Shown here: piece after piece, positions 43,670 through 51,922 of the stretch
Position numbering within the stretch: position 1 is the stretch's first letter
How the letters are laid out: each line of letters opens with the position of its first letter
NCBI GenBank assembly: GCA_011523835.1
Contig: WTFZ01000036.1
Span: 1-53,368 of the forward strand
Direction: 5' to 3'
DNA from: Synechococcus sp. CO36386bin_29
Lineage (GTDB): Bacteria > Cyanobacteriota > Cyanobacteriia > PCC-6307 > Cyanobiaceae
Length of the DNA: 53,368 nt
Program-made: the position numbers and the translations under genes
The notes under the pieces: model-generated
The model's database searches: none
Seen by the model: only the letters and a program-made list of their open reading frames with translations
What the model was told of the DNA's origin: nothing

Positions 43670-44665
43670 ATGGCCCTCTCCAATCCCGGTCCCAATGACC
43701 GTTCTCTTCGCTTGCCTCTCACGAGCCGCAGGCGTCAGGTCTGGTTGATCTCGTTGGTGGTGCTGGTCTTCAGTGCGGCTGGCATTGTCACGAGCTGGAC
43801 TAACCCCCAGATCCGAGCTCCTCTCAGGCCAGGGCTTGATTTCACTGGAGGAACAAAAATCCAGCTTGAACGTCGATGCGTTGAGACCTGCCCTGACCTG
43901 AGTGTTCGCAGCGTCGAAAACGCTTTGGCCTCCACCCCACTTCCTGTTGACGAGGGCCGACGGGCCCCCAATCTCGATGCGGCCAGGGTTCAGCTGCTCG
44001 ATCGTGGGCAGTCTGTGGTCCTGAGGATGCCAGCCTTAACGGCTGCACAGGGTCAGGCAGTGATTCAGGCACTGGAGCCCATTGCCGGTCCACTGGAAAC
44101 CGGTGGTCAGTCAGTCGACACGATTGGTCCGAGTCTCGGTGGTCAGTTGCTGCGAAGCAGTCTGATCTCTCTTCTGGTGGCTTTCTCTGGGATCGCTCTG
44201 TACATCACACTGCGCTACGACAGGCGGTTTGCATTTCTGGCCCTGGTGGCACTGGCTCACGACATCGTGATTGTCTGTGGTGTTTTTGCCTGGCTCGGAC
44301 TCCTTTCGGGTCTCGAAGTCGACAGCCTGTTTGCCGTGGCTCTGCTCACGATTGCGGGATATTCCGTTAACGACACGGTGGTGGTGTTTGACCGCATTCG
44401 TGAACGCCAGCGGGAGGATGGCGATCTTCCTCTCACGGTGCAGGTGGATCGAGCCGTTTCGGCAACATTGACGCGAACGCTCTACACAAGTGGCACCACT
44501 CTCCTTCCGCTGATTGCCCTGATTCTCTTTGGAGGATCGACCTTGTACTGGTTTGCTGTTGCTCTGGCTCTCGGCGTTGTCGTGGGCAGCTGGTCGAGTA
44601 TCGCGTTGGCTCCTTCACTGCTCAGCCTCTGGTCGAGTCGCAGTGGAGTCCAGCCCAGTACCTGA
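43670..44665 (+). CDS. secF: Protein translocase subunit SecF
   Basis: 331-residue partner of SecD with six transmembrane helices. Features: GLDFTGGTKIQLE at about residues 56-68, RSSLISLLVAFSGIALYI in the first helices after the periplasmic loop, and YSVNDTVVVFDRIRE, the family signature, at about residues 228-242. It starts 3 bases after secD, and its stop is nearly coincident with the next small gene's GTG (44667), so pdhB-secD-secF-small gene form a compact run. Confidence 0.97.
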   Translation: MALSNPGPNDRSLRLPLTSRRRQVWLISLVVLVFSAAGIVTSWTNPQIRAPLRPGLDFTGGTKIQLERRCVETCPDLSVRSVENALASTPLPVDEGRRAPNLDAARVQLLDRGQSVVLRMPALTAAQGQAVIQALEPIAGPLETGGQSVDTIGPSLGGQLLRSSLISLLVAFSGIALYITLRYDRRFAFLALVALAHDIVIVCGVFAWLGLLSGLEVDSLFAVALLTIAGYSVNDTVVVFDRIRERQREDGDLPLTVQVDRAVSATLTRTLYTSGTTLLPLIALILFGGSTLYWFAVALALGVVVGSWSSIALAPSLLSLWSSRSGVQPST

Positions 44666-44666
44666 T

Positions 44667-44873
44667 GTGAAGGGCCTCTCAAACGTGCGGTCTCAACGTT
44701 GGGTTCCTCTGCTGCTTCTAGTTCTGGCGCTGCTGGATTTACGCACTGAACTGCGCCTTCTTCTGGATCACGTCACGTTGACAGCATTGGTCTTTACGGT
44801 TCGACAGCACACTCTGGCTGTGGTTGTTCTGATCCTTCAGCCATCTCTCTGGCATCAGTATCGACGCAGATGA
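44667..44873 (+). CDS. Small hydrophobic protein downstream of secF
   Basis: A 68-residue protein with GTG start at 44667, one base after the secF stop. An amphipathic/hydrophobic stretch VPLLLLVLALLDL near residues 13-25 and a second hydrophobic segment ALVFTVRQHTLAVVVLILQ near residues 40-58 suggest two membrane passes. No family recognised. It may be a small membrane partner of SecDF or simply share its transcript. Confidence 0.55.
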   Translation: MKGLSNVRSQRWVPLLLLVLALLDLRTELRLLLDHVTLTALVFTVRQHTLAVVVLILQPSLWHQYRRR

Positions 44874-44927
44874 TTCGTAGGGCGTTCTGAATGTTCAGGC
44901 CATTGATGTCTGTTTTGATGGACGTCT

Positions 44928-45626
44928 TCAATATCTAAATTGTTTGACAGTTTTGACGTCTAGGGTCTCGCGCTGTGCTGAATTGATCACCGCATCACGG
45001 TTGACGGCAAGCTCGACACATTTGAGTCGTCGGTAGTCTTCGACCATCGTGCATGTTCTCCGTGGTTGTTTGCTCTGAACAACCTCGAAATCTTCGATCA
45101 CTTTTGTTTTGGGAATCCGTGCTTCATCGGCCTTCGAAGATTGAATCAATGCTGGTTCACTGTTTTGCTGGAATGAGCAGAGTTCTTTGGCGAGATTGTT
45201 GTCTGCTTGCTCAAGACATTTGGCATAGTCGCTTTCAATCCGAGCACGACGTCGCTCATCGGCCAGCATTTCCAGCCTGAGACGTTCCTGTTGGGTGAGG
45301 GGAACAGACCGTCGTCTGCGTCGCGTTGTTCTCACAATGAAGTGTCCACCCTCCAAGATCCAACGTTTGGATTCGGCTTCAGCTGCTTCTTTGGAGGGGT
45401 AGTCGGGGAGACTTGTTTCTGTTTCCGGTGCCGATGTTGTGCGCCGGGCATTGGCGTAGAAGAGTCCGGAATAAAGGAGAAATCCAATCACTCCGCTTCC
45501 GGCCACTGTCGCGAATACAACCAGGGAGGAGGACCTCTCCAACACGTATGCCTGAGCGAAGCGAAAAGCTAGCAGTCCATTGCGGATCAAGCCCCTGCCA
45601 CCTGTTCGTTCGCCAATTTGCAGCAC
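44928..45626 (-). CDS. Membrane-anchored hypothetical protein with coiled coil
   Basis: A 232-residue protein. One transmembrane helix near residues 34-53 (LVVFATVAGSGVIGFLLYSG) is preceded by a positively charged segment, so the long C-terminal part should face outward or the lumen. The middle (residues 105-150) is Arg/Glu-rich and probably a coiled coil (RRRRSVPLTQQERLRLEMLA, DERRRARIESDYAKCLEQAD). Four cysteines occur in the soluble part. No family recognised. Divergent from the flavin reductase gene with a 30-base gap. Confidence 0.65.
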   Translation of the reverse strand: MLQIGERTGGRGLIRNGLLAFRFAQAYVLERSSSLVVFATVAGSGVIGFLLYSGLFYANARRTTSAPETETSLPDYPSKEAAEAESKRWILEGGHFIVRTTRRRRRSVPLTQQERLRLEMLADERRRARIESDYAKCLEQADNNLAKELCSFQQNSEPALIQSSKADEARIPKTKVIEDFEVVQSKQPRRTCTMVEDYRRLKCVELAVNRDAVINSAQRETLDVKTVKQFRY

Positions 45627-45656
45627 TTAGTGTGGTGTCACTACGGAGAGATGGTG

Positions 45657-46139
45657 ATGACCCTTGATCTCGAGGCCAAGAAAATTCTGTTGCGCAAAAT
45701 CCCCCATGGACTTTTCATCTGTGGAGTAGCGGAAGGTGATGTGGTGAATGGTTTCACCGCAAGCTGGGTGACCCAGGGCTCCTTCGAACCACCTCTGGTG
45801 GTCATGGCTGTGAAAGCTGACAGCACCAGCAATGGAATGATCCAGCGCACCGGTCGTTTTTCCCTCAACGTGCTCGCGAGCGATCAGAAGGACCTGGCTG
45901 CTGTGTTCTTCAAGCCGCAGGCTGCCGTTGGTGGCCGTTTTGAAGCTGCACCTTTCGAACTCGGACCTCTCGGCTTGCCGATTCTCAAGGACGGCCTTGG
46001 AGGTGTTGAATGTGAACTGGTGGGCCAGCTCGCTCACGGGGATCACACAGTGTTCATCGGTGAAGTGAAATCTTCGCTTCTCCATCGCGATGCTCCTGCA
46101 CTCGAACTGGGATCAACGGGTTGGCAGTACGGAGGCTGA
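45657..46139 (+). CDS. Flavin reductase-like, FMN-binding split-barrel protein
   Basis: 160-residue protein of the flavin reductase domain family, which in cyanobacteria is often fused to flavodiiron proteins but here stands alone. Seen are IPHGLFICGVAEGDVVNGFT, SWVTQGSFEPPLVVMAVKAD and FSLNVLASDQKDLAAVFFK, and GHDHTVFIGEV-like GDHTVFIGEVKSS. It likely binds FMN and transfers electrons from NAD(P)H. GGAG at 45645-45648 is 8 bases before ATG 45657, so this start is chosen over ATG 45651. The electron acceptor is not known. Confidence 0.85.
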   Translation: MTLDLEAKKILLRKIPHGLFICGVAEGDVVNGFTASWVTQGSFEPPLVVMAVKADSTSNGMIQRTGRFSLNVLASDQKDLAAVFFKPQAAVGGRFEAAPFELGPLGLPILKDGLGGVECELVGQLAHGDHTVFIGEVKSSLLHRDAPALELGSTGWQYGG

Positions 46140-46162
46140 TTCCTCAGTCCGATGTCTCACGG

Positions 46163-47164
46163 CTAGGTCCAACGATCCATGATGCGCTGGACCACAATTT
46201 GTTCCATCCCGACCTGAAGCACAACGACCAGGGGGAGTGCAAGCACAACCCCTGGTAGGCCAAGCAGGGCACCCAGGCTGAGCTGGGACATGAGTGCCAC
46301 GGTTGGCAACAGATTCACGGTTCTGCGGAGAAGGAGGGGTGTCAGAAGGAATGCCTCGAGGTTCTGAATCACCAACCGCAGCACGAGCACCTGCACCATC
46401 AATGCTGGGGAGATCAGCAGAGCGATACCCATAGGAATCAAGCTGGCAGCGGTTGGCCCAATCGTGGGCACAAAGGTGAGCACACCGCAGATCAAGGCGC
46501 TGAGCAAAGCCAACGGAACCTGTAGTGCTGCCAGACCGGCCCAGGTCAGGAGGAAAACAGCGGTCGCTGACAGTGTCATGCCAGCAAGCCAGCCACCAAG
46601 AGCTGCTCTGCTTGCGTTGAGGACCTCATCCATCGCGGACCGTGCAGGCCTCGGTGTTGCTGCGATCACCATGCGCCGATGGGCTTCGGGATCGAGAGCC
46701 ATGAGAACAGCGAGAAGGCTCATGAGCAGCACCTGAATGACGCCGTTGGCCGCTCCGCCCGCATAGCCCAGAAGCTGAAAACCCACAGGTTGAACTTTGT
46801 CCCAGCTGAACTGATCAGGGATGGTCTGATTGAGTTCCGCAAGCTGAGGCTGGCTCGCCAGAATCGAGCGAATCTTGCCAAGAAGGCTTGGCAGAAGAGT
46901 CGTGAGTTCTCCGAACTGCGTGATCAGCTCGGGAAGAAGCAAGCGGATCACCATCAGTCCACCGATCAACATCACCAACACCACGACGAGTAGTGCCAGG
47001 GAACGCTGGATCTTGAATCGGGTGATCAGCACGTGCACTGGCACGTCCAGAGCCACGGCAAAAACGACTGCACCAAAGAGCACCAAGAGAACCCAGCGCA
47101 ACTGCCAGACCAGCAGTGTCAGCACCACTAGAGTCAAAGCAGCCAGCAGATTGCGGGGATTCAC
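46163..47164 (-). CDS. AI-2E/PerM-family membrane transporter (downstream paralogue)
   Basis: 333-residue polytopic protein of the AI-2E (PerM) family. About eight helices are evident, including LAALTLVVLTLLVWQLRWVL at the N-terminus, VFAVALDVPVHVLITRF, LLVVVLVMLIGGLMVIRLLL, and VLRLVIQNLEAFLLTPLLLR near residue 265. Family members export small signals or polyols; the substrate is unknown. It overlaps the start of a paralogue by four bases (47161-47164), so the two are co-translated and may have arisen by tandem duplication. Confidence 0.9.
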   Translation of the reverse strand: MNPRNLLAALTLVVLTLLVWQLRWVLLVLFGAVVFAVALDVPVHVLITRFKIQRSLALLVVVLVMLIGGLMVIRLLLPELITQFGELTTLLPSLLGKIRSILASQPQLAELNQTIPDQFSWDKVQPVGFQLLGYAGGAANGVIQVLLMSLLAVLMALDPEAHRRMVIAATPRPARSAMDEVLNASRAALGGWLAGMTLSATAVFLLTWAGLAALQVPLALLSALICGVLTFVPTIGPTAASLIPMGIALLISPALMVQVLVLRLVIQNLEAFLLTPLLLRRTVNLLPTVALMSQLSLGALLGLPGVVLALPLVVVLQVGMEQIVVQRIMDRWT

Positions 47165-48240
47165 GCGTTAACCCGTCGTTTCTTCCAGGGGTCGAGAAGA
47201 TCGTGAATCACGATTTCACGGATCAGCACCTGCAGCACAACGGCGAGCGGCAGCGCCATCAGAAGCCCCAGAGGACCGAACAGCACAGTGAAGATGAACT
47301 GAGCTGTGAGTGTGAGTCCGGGTAAGAGGTTCACCTGACGCTGCATCACGGATGGGGTGATCACATAGCTTTCAACGTTCTGAACCACCACGTAAAGCAC
47401 GAGAACCGCGAGCGCCTTCCAGGGGGCATCCACGAGGGCAACGGACATGGGAAAAACTGTGCTCAGCGTGGGCCCCACGTTCGGGATCACATTGAGCAGA
47501 CCTGCTAGGAGCGCATTCGCGACAACCAGCTTGACGCCAAGGAGTGTCAGACCGATGCCGGCGAGGACGGCAACGCAGAAGGAGCTGATCAACACGCCGA
47601 TCATCCAGCTACTGAGTGCATCGCCGCATTGGAGAAGAATGGTTCTTGCTCGACGTCGATAAAACGAGGGCACCAGTTGAATTCCCACCTCTCGGTACGC
47701 CATCGGCTGGATGCTCACCATGAGGGTCACGGCGATCACGAACAGCAGCTGAACAAGACCGTTGCCGAGATTGCCTGCCAATCCGAGCAGCCCCTTCAGA
47801 CTTCCGGTTACCCCTGAAGCCAGAGCGGAGCCACTAGGAAGTGCCGAGAGTCCATTGGAGAGATCAGGTGGAGTGATCGACGGTTGCGTGGTCTGGCCGT
47901 AAACGAGAGTCGTCGCCGAACTGATCCATCCGCTGATGATTTGCTGCAGTTCCCTGGCTGCAGCGGGGAGTTGGATCAGGAGCTGCTGAAACTGGCTGAA
48001 GAACGGGGGAAGGATTACGGCCACAGCGATGGCCACCACCGACGCCAACCCCAGCAAACACAGCAAAAGTGCGAGTGGCCTGGGAATTGTCCAGCGCTCA
48101 CGTAGGGCCCCCACCAAAGTGCAGAGAGCCATCGCCAACACGACGCCGGCGAACAGGTGAATCAGAACGTCACGAAGACTCCAAAGCAGTAGCCCGGAGA
48201 TCAGCAAGGCTGCAAACCCGAGCCAATGCTGAAACTTCAA
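47161..48240 (-). CDS. AI-2E/PerM-family membrane transporter (upstream paralogue)
   Basis: 359-residue paralogue of the neighbouring gene, from the same family: N-terminal helix [40 protein letters not shown], a soluble segment of about 40 residues ([20 protein letters not shown]) absent from the shorter paralogue, and [20 protein letters not shown] matching VIQNLEAFLLTPL of the other copy. The two may form a hetero-oligomer. Its start overlaps the 3' end of psb28 on the same strand. Confidence 0.9.
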   Translation of the reverse strand: MKFQHWLGFAALLISGLLLWSLRDVLIHLFAGVVLAMALCTLVGALRERWTIPRPLALLLCLLGLASVVAIAVAVILPPFFSQFQQLLIQLPAAARELQQIISGWISSATTLVYGQTTQPSITPPDLSNGLSALPSGSALASGVTGSLKGLLGLAGNLGNGLVQLLFVIAVTLMVSIQPMAYREVGIQLVPSFYRRRARTILLQCGDALSSWMIGVLISSFCVAVLAGIGLTLLGVKLVVANALLAGLLNVIPNVGPTLSTVFPMSVALVDAPWKALAVLVLYVVVQNVESYVITPSVMQRQVNLLPGLTLTAQFIFTVLFGPLGLLMALPLAVVLQVLIREIVIHDLLDPWKKRRVNA

Positions 48241-48626
48241 CCTTCGGATGTGTCGTCGGCACCTTCATTGTTACCCGAATTATTGGAATAACCCAGCCCT
48301 TTGGTTTCCGCGTAGCGTTGAGCAAAACGCATGAAGCGCTCAAAATCCTGCTCCGTTTTCCAGGTGTAAGTGGCCTCCAGGGCGGATGGCTTGCCGTTGA
48401 CGAACTTGCCATTGACCTCACGGGTCACCAACTCACCTTCCTCATCCACCATCCACATTCCAGCGATGTTGCCCAACGTTTCCGGAGCCAGGGCATCAGG
48501 CTGCTCAAAGATGAATGTGGCCTGACCGGTTCGTCCATCGCGGCTGCGGGTGAGTCGGATATCAGGCACGACGGGCTCATCTGTGCCGCGGAAGAACTGA
48601 ATCGCTGCCTTGTCGCCGTCTGCCAT
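48237..48626 (-). CDS. psb28: Photosystem II reaction centre assembly protein Psb28
   Basis: Cytoplasmic-side assembly factor that binds CP47 in photosystem II assembly intermediates. 129 aa versus about 110 in many homologues; the extra C-terminal 20 residues ([16 protein letters not shown]) are low-complexity. Conserved parts are [44 protein letters not shown] and [20 protein letters not shown]. It overlaps the following transporter gene start by four bases (48237-48240), an unusual linkage of a photosystem gene to a permease pair. Confidence 0.95.
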   Translation of the reverse strand: MADGDKAAIQFFRGTDEPVVPDIRLTRSRDGRTGQATFIFEQPDALAPETLGNIAGMWMVDEEGELVTREVNGKFVNGKPSALEATYTWKTEQDFERFMRFAQRYAETKGLGYSNNSGNNEGADDTSEG

Positions 48627-48654
48627 GGATCGATCACCCGCGCAAGTGGCGATC

Positions 48655-49710
48655 TTAAGAGCAGATCATGGATATGACGATGCCTTCTTCAACCAGAAGT
48701 TTGGCTGCTCCTTTGGGATCCACTCCCTCCAGATCAATCGTTTTTAACGCTGGCTTGCGTTCCAGCTCTCGGTCGTAGCAGCTGTCGTAGTAAGCGAGCA
48801 TCGCCGTACAGGCATCGCCCCAGCGCTGTTGGTCGATGGCCAGAAGGGCCTCCCGGGTGCGCTGAGGTCCCAACCGGCGCTGGATGCGTTCAGTCGCTTC
48901 TCGCAGTGCGGTGGCGTCGTGCACGGCGTACACATTCACGAGACGATTCACCCGCTCCTGATCACTGCGGCGGATCTCAAGAACAGGAGCCCCCTGCATC
49001 TGCTGAAACAGGGGCCTGGGAATTCGGCAGCGGCCCACCTGGGAACTTTCGGCCTCGAGCCAGATTTCCGAGGCTTTCCGACGCGCATGTCTTTCGAGTA
49101 TCTCAGCCAGTCGATTCTCGTAATGCTCTGTGCTTGGTTGCTCGGGCAGTCCGAGATTGCCGAAGCTGCTTCCTCGGTGATGGGCAAGTCCTTCGAGGTC
49201 AACCACGGCCACGTTCTGCCTCTCTAGCTCCAGAAGCAGATCCGTCTTGCCGGTGCCTGTCCGTCCTCCAAGCACTTTGAGGGGCCAAGGGCTCTCAAAG
49301 CTTTGCAGCACCCACTGCCGGTAGCGCTTGTATCCCCCTTCAAGCACGCAGACAGGATGGTCGCTTAAGCCTGCCAGCCAGGCCATGCTGTTGGAGCGCA
49401 TTCCGCCGCGCCAGCAGTAGAGGCGCAACGGTTGTGCCTCGCCACCTGCGGTCTGCGTGAGGGATTCCGACAGATCGGCAAGGCGTGGGCCGCAAAGGGC
49501 TAACCCGAGTTGGATGGCGACATGGCGACCCTCCTGCTTGTAGGTGAGGCCAACGTCGTGGCGCTCTTCATCTGTGAACAAAGGAATGTTGATGGCTCCT
49601 GGCCAGTGACCTTGGTCGAACTCCGCGGGGGTCCTCACGTCGACCAGGGGACCTGCCGCTTCGCGGAATAACTCGACACTGGCTGCTGTCGTGATGCCCA
49701 TGCCTGACAT
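48655..49710 (-). CDS. mnmH: tRNA 2-selenouridine synthase MnmH/SelU
   Basis: Converts 2-thiouridine to 2-selenouridine (and geranylates it) at the wobble base of some tRNAs. Residues 1-130 are a rhodanese domain with the catalytic Cys in [17 protein letters not shown]. Residues 130-351 are a P-loop domain with Walker [17 protein letters not shown] and [11 protein letters not shown]. The start is ATG 49710; a second ATG is nine bases inside. SelD is not in the window, so selenium supply is unclear. Divergent from gun4, 39 bases between starts. Confidence 0.93.
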   Translation of the reverse strand: MSGMGITTAASVELFREAAGPLVDVRTPAEFDQGHWPGAINIPLFTDEERHDVGLTYKQEGRHVAIQLGLALCGPRLADLSESLTQTAGGEAQPLRLYCWRGGMRSNSMAWLAGLSDHPVCVLEGGYKRYRQWVLQSFESPWPLKVLGGRTGTGKTDLLLELERQNVAVVDLEGLAHHRGSSFGNLGLPEQPSTEHYENRLAEILERHARRKASEIWLEAESSQVGRCRIPRPLFQQMQGAPVLEIRRSDQERVNRLVNVYAVHDATALREATERIQRRLGPQRTREALLAIDQQRWGDACTAMLAYYDSCYDRELERKPALKTIDLEGVDPKGAAKLLVEEGIVISMICS

Positions 49711-49749
49711 AGTGGGCCAACGTCGAACCTGTCGAGCCGGCAGGAGGTC

Positions 49750-50466
49750 ATGCTCTCCGGAAGAACGCCAACTCAAGATCTCAGCATCGACAAGCTTCTT
49801 GATCGCTTCGCCAACGGTTCAGCCCGGCAGCGACGCTCGACAGCAGCATCCTTGGAGAAGGCATCCGATGCTCTGGCTGCCGTAGCCGCTGATGCTCTTA
49901 ATGCTTATGACCCCAGTGGAGACGATTGGGGTGCCGGTTGGATTCTTCAGATCCTTCAACGCCATCAACCTGACGCATTGGCTCGAGTTCCAGGGGCTGC
50001 ATCGGGGGGGTGGTTCCAGACTCCATCAGCCCGAGGCATCGACTACGGCGCCATGCAGCTGGCGTTGCTCAATGAGAACTTCGAAGAAGCCGATCGTCTG
50101 ACCAGCTGTGTGCTGCGCGAGCTGGCCGGAGAGCAGGCCGTGAAGCGAGGGTATGTGTACTTCAGCGAAGTCCCACCCATGGAGGGACTCGACCTGGCCA
50201 CTCTGGATCGCCTCTGGATTGCCTATTCGCAGGGACGCTTCGGTTTCACGGTGCAGGCGCGATTGCTGAAGGCTTTGGATGGTCGTTACGAGAGGCTTTG
50301 GCCAAGGATCGGTTGGAAGCTTGATGGAACCTGGACGCGCTACCCAGGATCGTTCCAGTGGTCCATGGAGGCTCCGGAAGGGCACATGCCCTTGATCAAT
50401 CAGCTGCGTGGTGTCCGTCTGATGGACGCTCTGCTGTCCCATCCAGGACTCAAGCCTCGAGTTTGA
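49750..50466 (+). CDS. gun4: GUN4-domain tetrapyrrole-binding protein
   Basis: Stimulates magnesium chelatase in chlorophyll synthesis by binding protoporphyrin IX. 238 aa; a helical N-terminal domain (residues 10-75) and the GUN4 core with AMQLALLNENFEEADRLTSC, LDRLWIAYSQGRFGFTVQAR and WKLDGTWTRYPGSFQWSMEA. The C-terminal LMDALLSHPGL is also usual. Divergent from mnmH. Confidence 0.95.
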   Translation: MLSGRTPTQDLSIDKLLDRFANGSARQRRSTAASLEKASDALAAVAADALNAYDPSGDDWGAGWILQILQRHQPDALARVPGAASGGWFQTPSARGIDYGAMQLALLNENFEEADRLTSCVLRELAGEQAVKRGYVYFSEVPPMEGLDLATLDRLWIAYSQGRFGFTVQARLLKALDGRYERLWPRIGWKLDGTWTRYPGSFQWSMEAPEGHMPLINQLRGVRLMDALLSHPGLKPRV

Positions 50467-50548
50467 ATCTCCGCGAGACTCTCAGAGTCCTCGTGTTTGG
50501 CATGACCTTCTCCTCTCGGTATGGTCGAAGCAGGATGGATCAGTCCGA

Positions 50549-51013
50549 ATGTTCAGCCGTTCACTGCCTGGGTTTCGGTGGGCTGATTTCATTCTGCCGT
50601 CAACGTTGCAGCTGAGCCCTCTACTTGAGTTGCTCCTCGAACCGGTTGATTGTCAGGAAACCTCCTTAAGGGTGGAACTCGGTCTGCAGGAGGCCATTGT
50701 TAATGCAGTGCGCCATGGCAACGCAGGTAACCCTGAGAAGTGTCTCCGGATCCGACGGATTCTCACTCCCAACTGGTTGGTCTGGCAGATCCAGGATGAG
50801 GGCAATGGGCTTCCGTGTTCCGCGCGTATCGCCTGCCTCCCGGAGCAGTTGGATGCCGATCACGGTCGAGGTCTTTTTTTGATGCACCAGTGTTTTGATG
50901 ACATCCGCTGGAGCCAGCGCGGTAATCGTGTGCAGCTGGCTTGTCGCCGGCCGAGTCGACCTCCCGTCGCGCTCAGTGGTGTGGGCAACCGGGATCTTTC
51001 AGTTCTCGTCTGA
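50549..51013 (+). CDS. RsbW-like anti-sigma factor serine kinase
   Basis: 154-residue ATPase of the HATPase_c class, as in RsbW/SpoIIAB. The N box is ELGLQEAIVNAVRHGN, the G1 box is DEGNGLP and the G2 box is DHGRGLFLMHQCFDD, so ATP binding looks intact. It would phosphorylate and sequester a STAS-domain antagonist; the STAS protein at 15614 is a candidate partner, though 35 kb away. The last 20 residues are Pro/Arg-rich. It convergently overlaps the next gene by about 41 bases. Confidence 0.9.
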   Translation: MFSRSLPGFRWADFILPSTLQLSPLLELLLEPVDCQETSLRVELGLQEAIVNAVRHGNAGNPEKCLRIRRILTPNWLVWQIQDEGNGLPCSARIACLPEQLDADHGRGLFLMHQCFDDIRWSQRGNRVQLACRRPSRPPVALSGVGNRDLSVLV

Positions 51014-51317
51014 TCCATCCGAGCGCTTGTTCGGTCAATGCTTCCACATCCCCGCGCTCTCCGCGCTGGAGGAGCTGGGTGAGTGCCGCGGCCAGGAGCT
51101 CGGCCCCTCGGCGATCCGCATTCGACTTCAGACGGTGCCAGTCGCGGTCTCCGATGCTGAGTGACTGATGCAGAGCCTTGGCTTGCTCCACTGCACCATC
51201 AGGCCAGGGATTCACTGTCAACGCCGGTACGGATTCAACGACTTTTCTAGTCTGACTGGCAGACGACGAGCTGCGGTGACCACGCCTCACCGGTTTCATC
51301 AACGACCCCTCCATCAT
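50973..51317 (-). CDS. Conserved cyanobacterial protein (possibly DUF6439)
   Basis: 114-residue soluble protein. The well-conserved-looking part is ALHQSLSIGDRDWHRLKSN, RRGAELLAAALTQLLQRGE and ALTEQALGWIRRELKDPGCP, ending in a Cys-Pro-His-His. I think this matches cyanobacterial DUF6439 but am not sure. The first 30 residues are basic and disordered; a start at 51299 is also possible. Function unknown. Overlaps both neighbours at its ends. Confidence 0.7.
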   Translation of the reverse strand: MMEGSLMKPVRRGHRSSSSASQTRKVVESVPALTVNPWPDGAVEQAKALHQSLSIGDRDWHRLKSNADRRGAELLAAALTQLLQRGERGDVEALTEQALGWIRRELKDPGCPHH

Positions 51318-51536
51318 CTGAGCCGGCTTGCAGGTCTGAGGCCCAGAGCGTGGGAAAGGTCTGATGTCAGATCCCGCAGGCGGAAGCAGCAGCGACGTTT
51401 GCTTCAGCAGTGTGTTGAAGCTGACCCCGAGGGATTCAATTGGTTGCTGGCACGAGAACGTGGCAGCCGTTTCTGGAGAGCCCTGCGCTGGGGTGGACCT
51501 GGTCTCCTGATCGGTTGGTGGTTAAGCCGGGGCTGA
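51276..51536 (+). CDS. Small basic hypothetical protein with C-terminal hydrophobic end
   Basis: 86 aa from GTG 51276, the first good start downstream of the antisense overlap; an upstream ATG at 51168 exists but would lie in the neighbouring antisense gene. The C-terminus FWRALRWGGPGLLIGWWLS is hydrophobic and looks like a membrane anchor, while the middle is Arg/Gln-rich (RRRKQQRRLLQQCVEADPEG). No family. It begins inside the 5' end of the opposite-strand gene at 50973-51317. Confidence 0.5.
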   Translation: MTTPHRFHQRPLHHLSRLAGLRPRAWERSDVRSRRRKQQRRLLQQCVEADPEGFNWLLARERGSRFWRALRWGGPGLLIGWWLSRG

Positions 51537-51537
51537 T

Positions 51538-51858
51538 TCAGACGGCAACGGGAGGCTGTTGGACAACAACCAGAGAGTCAGGAGCCTCAGAAATGGCTCC
51601 ATCCAGGGGGGGGAGATCGGATCCACCGGTTCTAGGGAGTGCTTGTCCCTTGATCCAGGCCTTGTGCAGTGCCCTACGTCGACGATCTTCTGCAAGAACG
51701 AGACGATCTGCAGCGGAGCGGGGACTTTCGCCAGGATGCACGGACGTACGCAGACAAATCCCGAAGCCGTGGGCTTCAACCTGCAGCTTTCCCTCCATCA
51801 ACACCAGTTGGAAAGTCCACCCTTGCAACCATCGGATCCTGAAAGGATTCGTCATCAT
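51538..51858 (-). CDS. Conserved-looking hypothetical protein
   Basis: 106 aa, soluble. N-terminal half (FRIRWLQGWTFQLVLMEGKL, QVEAHGFGICLRTS) is beta-strand-like and the middle is helical (RSAADRLVLAEDRRRRALH). It has two ATGs at its start (51858 and 51855). It convergently abuts the previous gene, one base apart. No signal peptide and no recognised family. An AT-rich inverted repeat lies just upstream at 51869-51895. Confidence 0.6.
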   Translation of the reverse strand: MMTNPFRIRWLQGWTFQLVLMEGKLQVEAHGFGICLRTSVHPGESPRSAADRLVLAEDRRRRALHKAWIKGQALPRTGGSDLPPLDGAISEAPDSLVVVQQPPVAV

Positions 51859-51868
51859 TGGTCACACA

Positions 51869-51895
51869 GTTGAAAATACAGTATTTGCTTTCAAC
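51869..51895 (-). promoter_or_regulatory. AT-rich nested inverted repeat upstream of the 51538-51858 gene
   Basis: GTTGAAA (51869-51875) and TTTCAAC (51889-51895) form 7-bp arms, and inside them AAATAC-a-GTATTT is a further 6-bp arm pair. The element is 10 bases from the ATG at 51858 and is the only AT-rich stretch nearby, so it may contain the promoter or an operator. Weak evidence. Confidence 0.35.
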
Positions 51896-51922
51896 ACCAA
51901 AGCAAGGGGGTCTGTCAGGGAA

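Noticed and set aside
50477-50489. GACTCT-C-AGAGTC inverted repeat after gun4
   Set aside because: A one-base centre cannot form a normal RNA hairpin and there is no T-run; palindromes of this size arise by chance.
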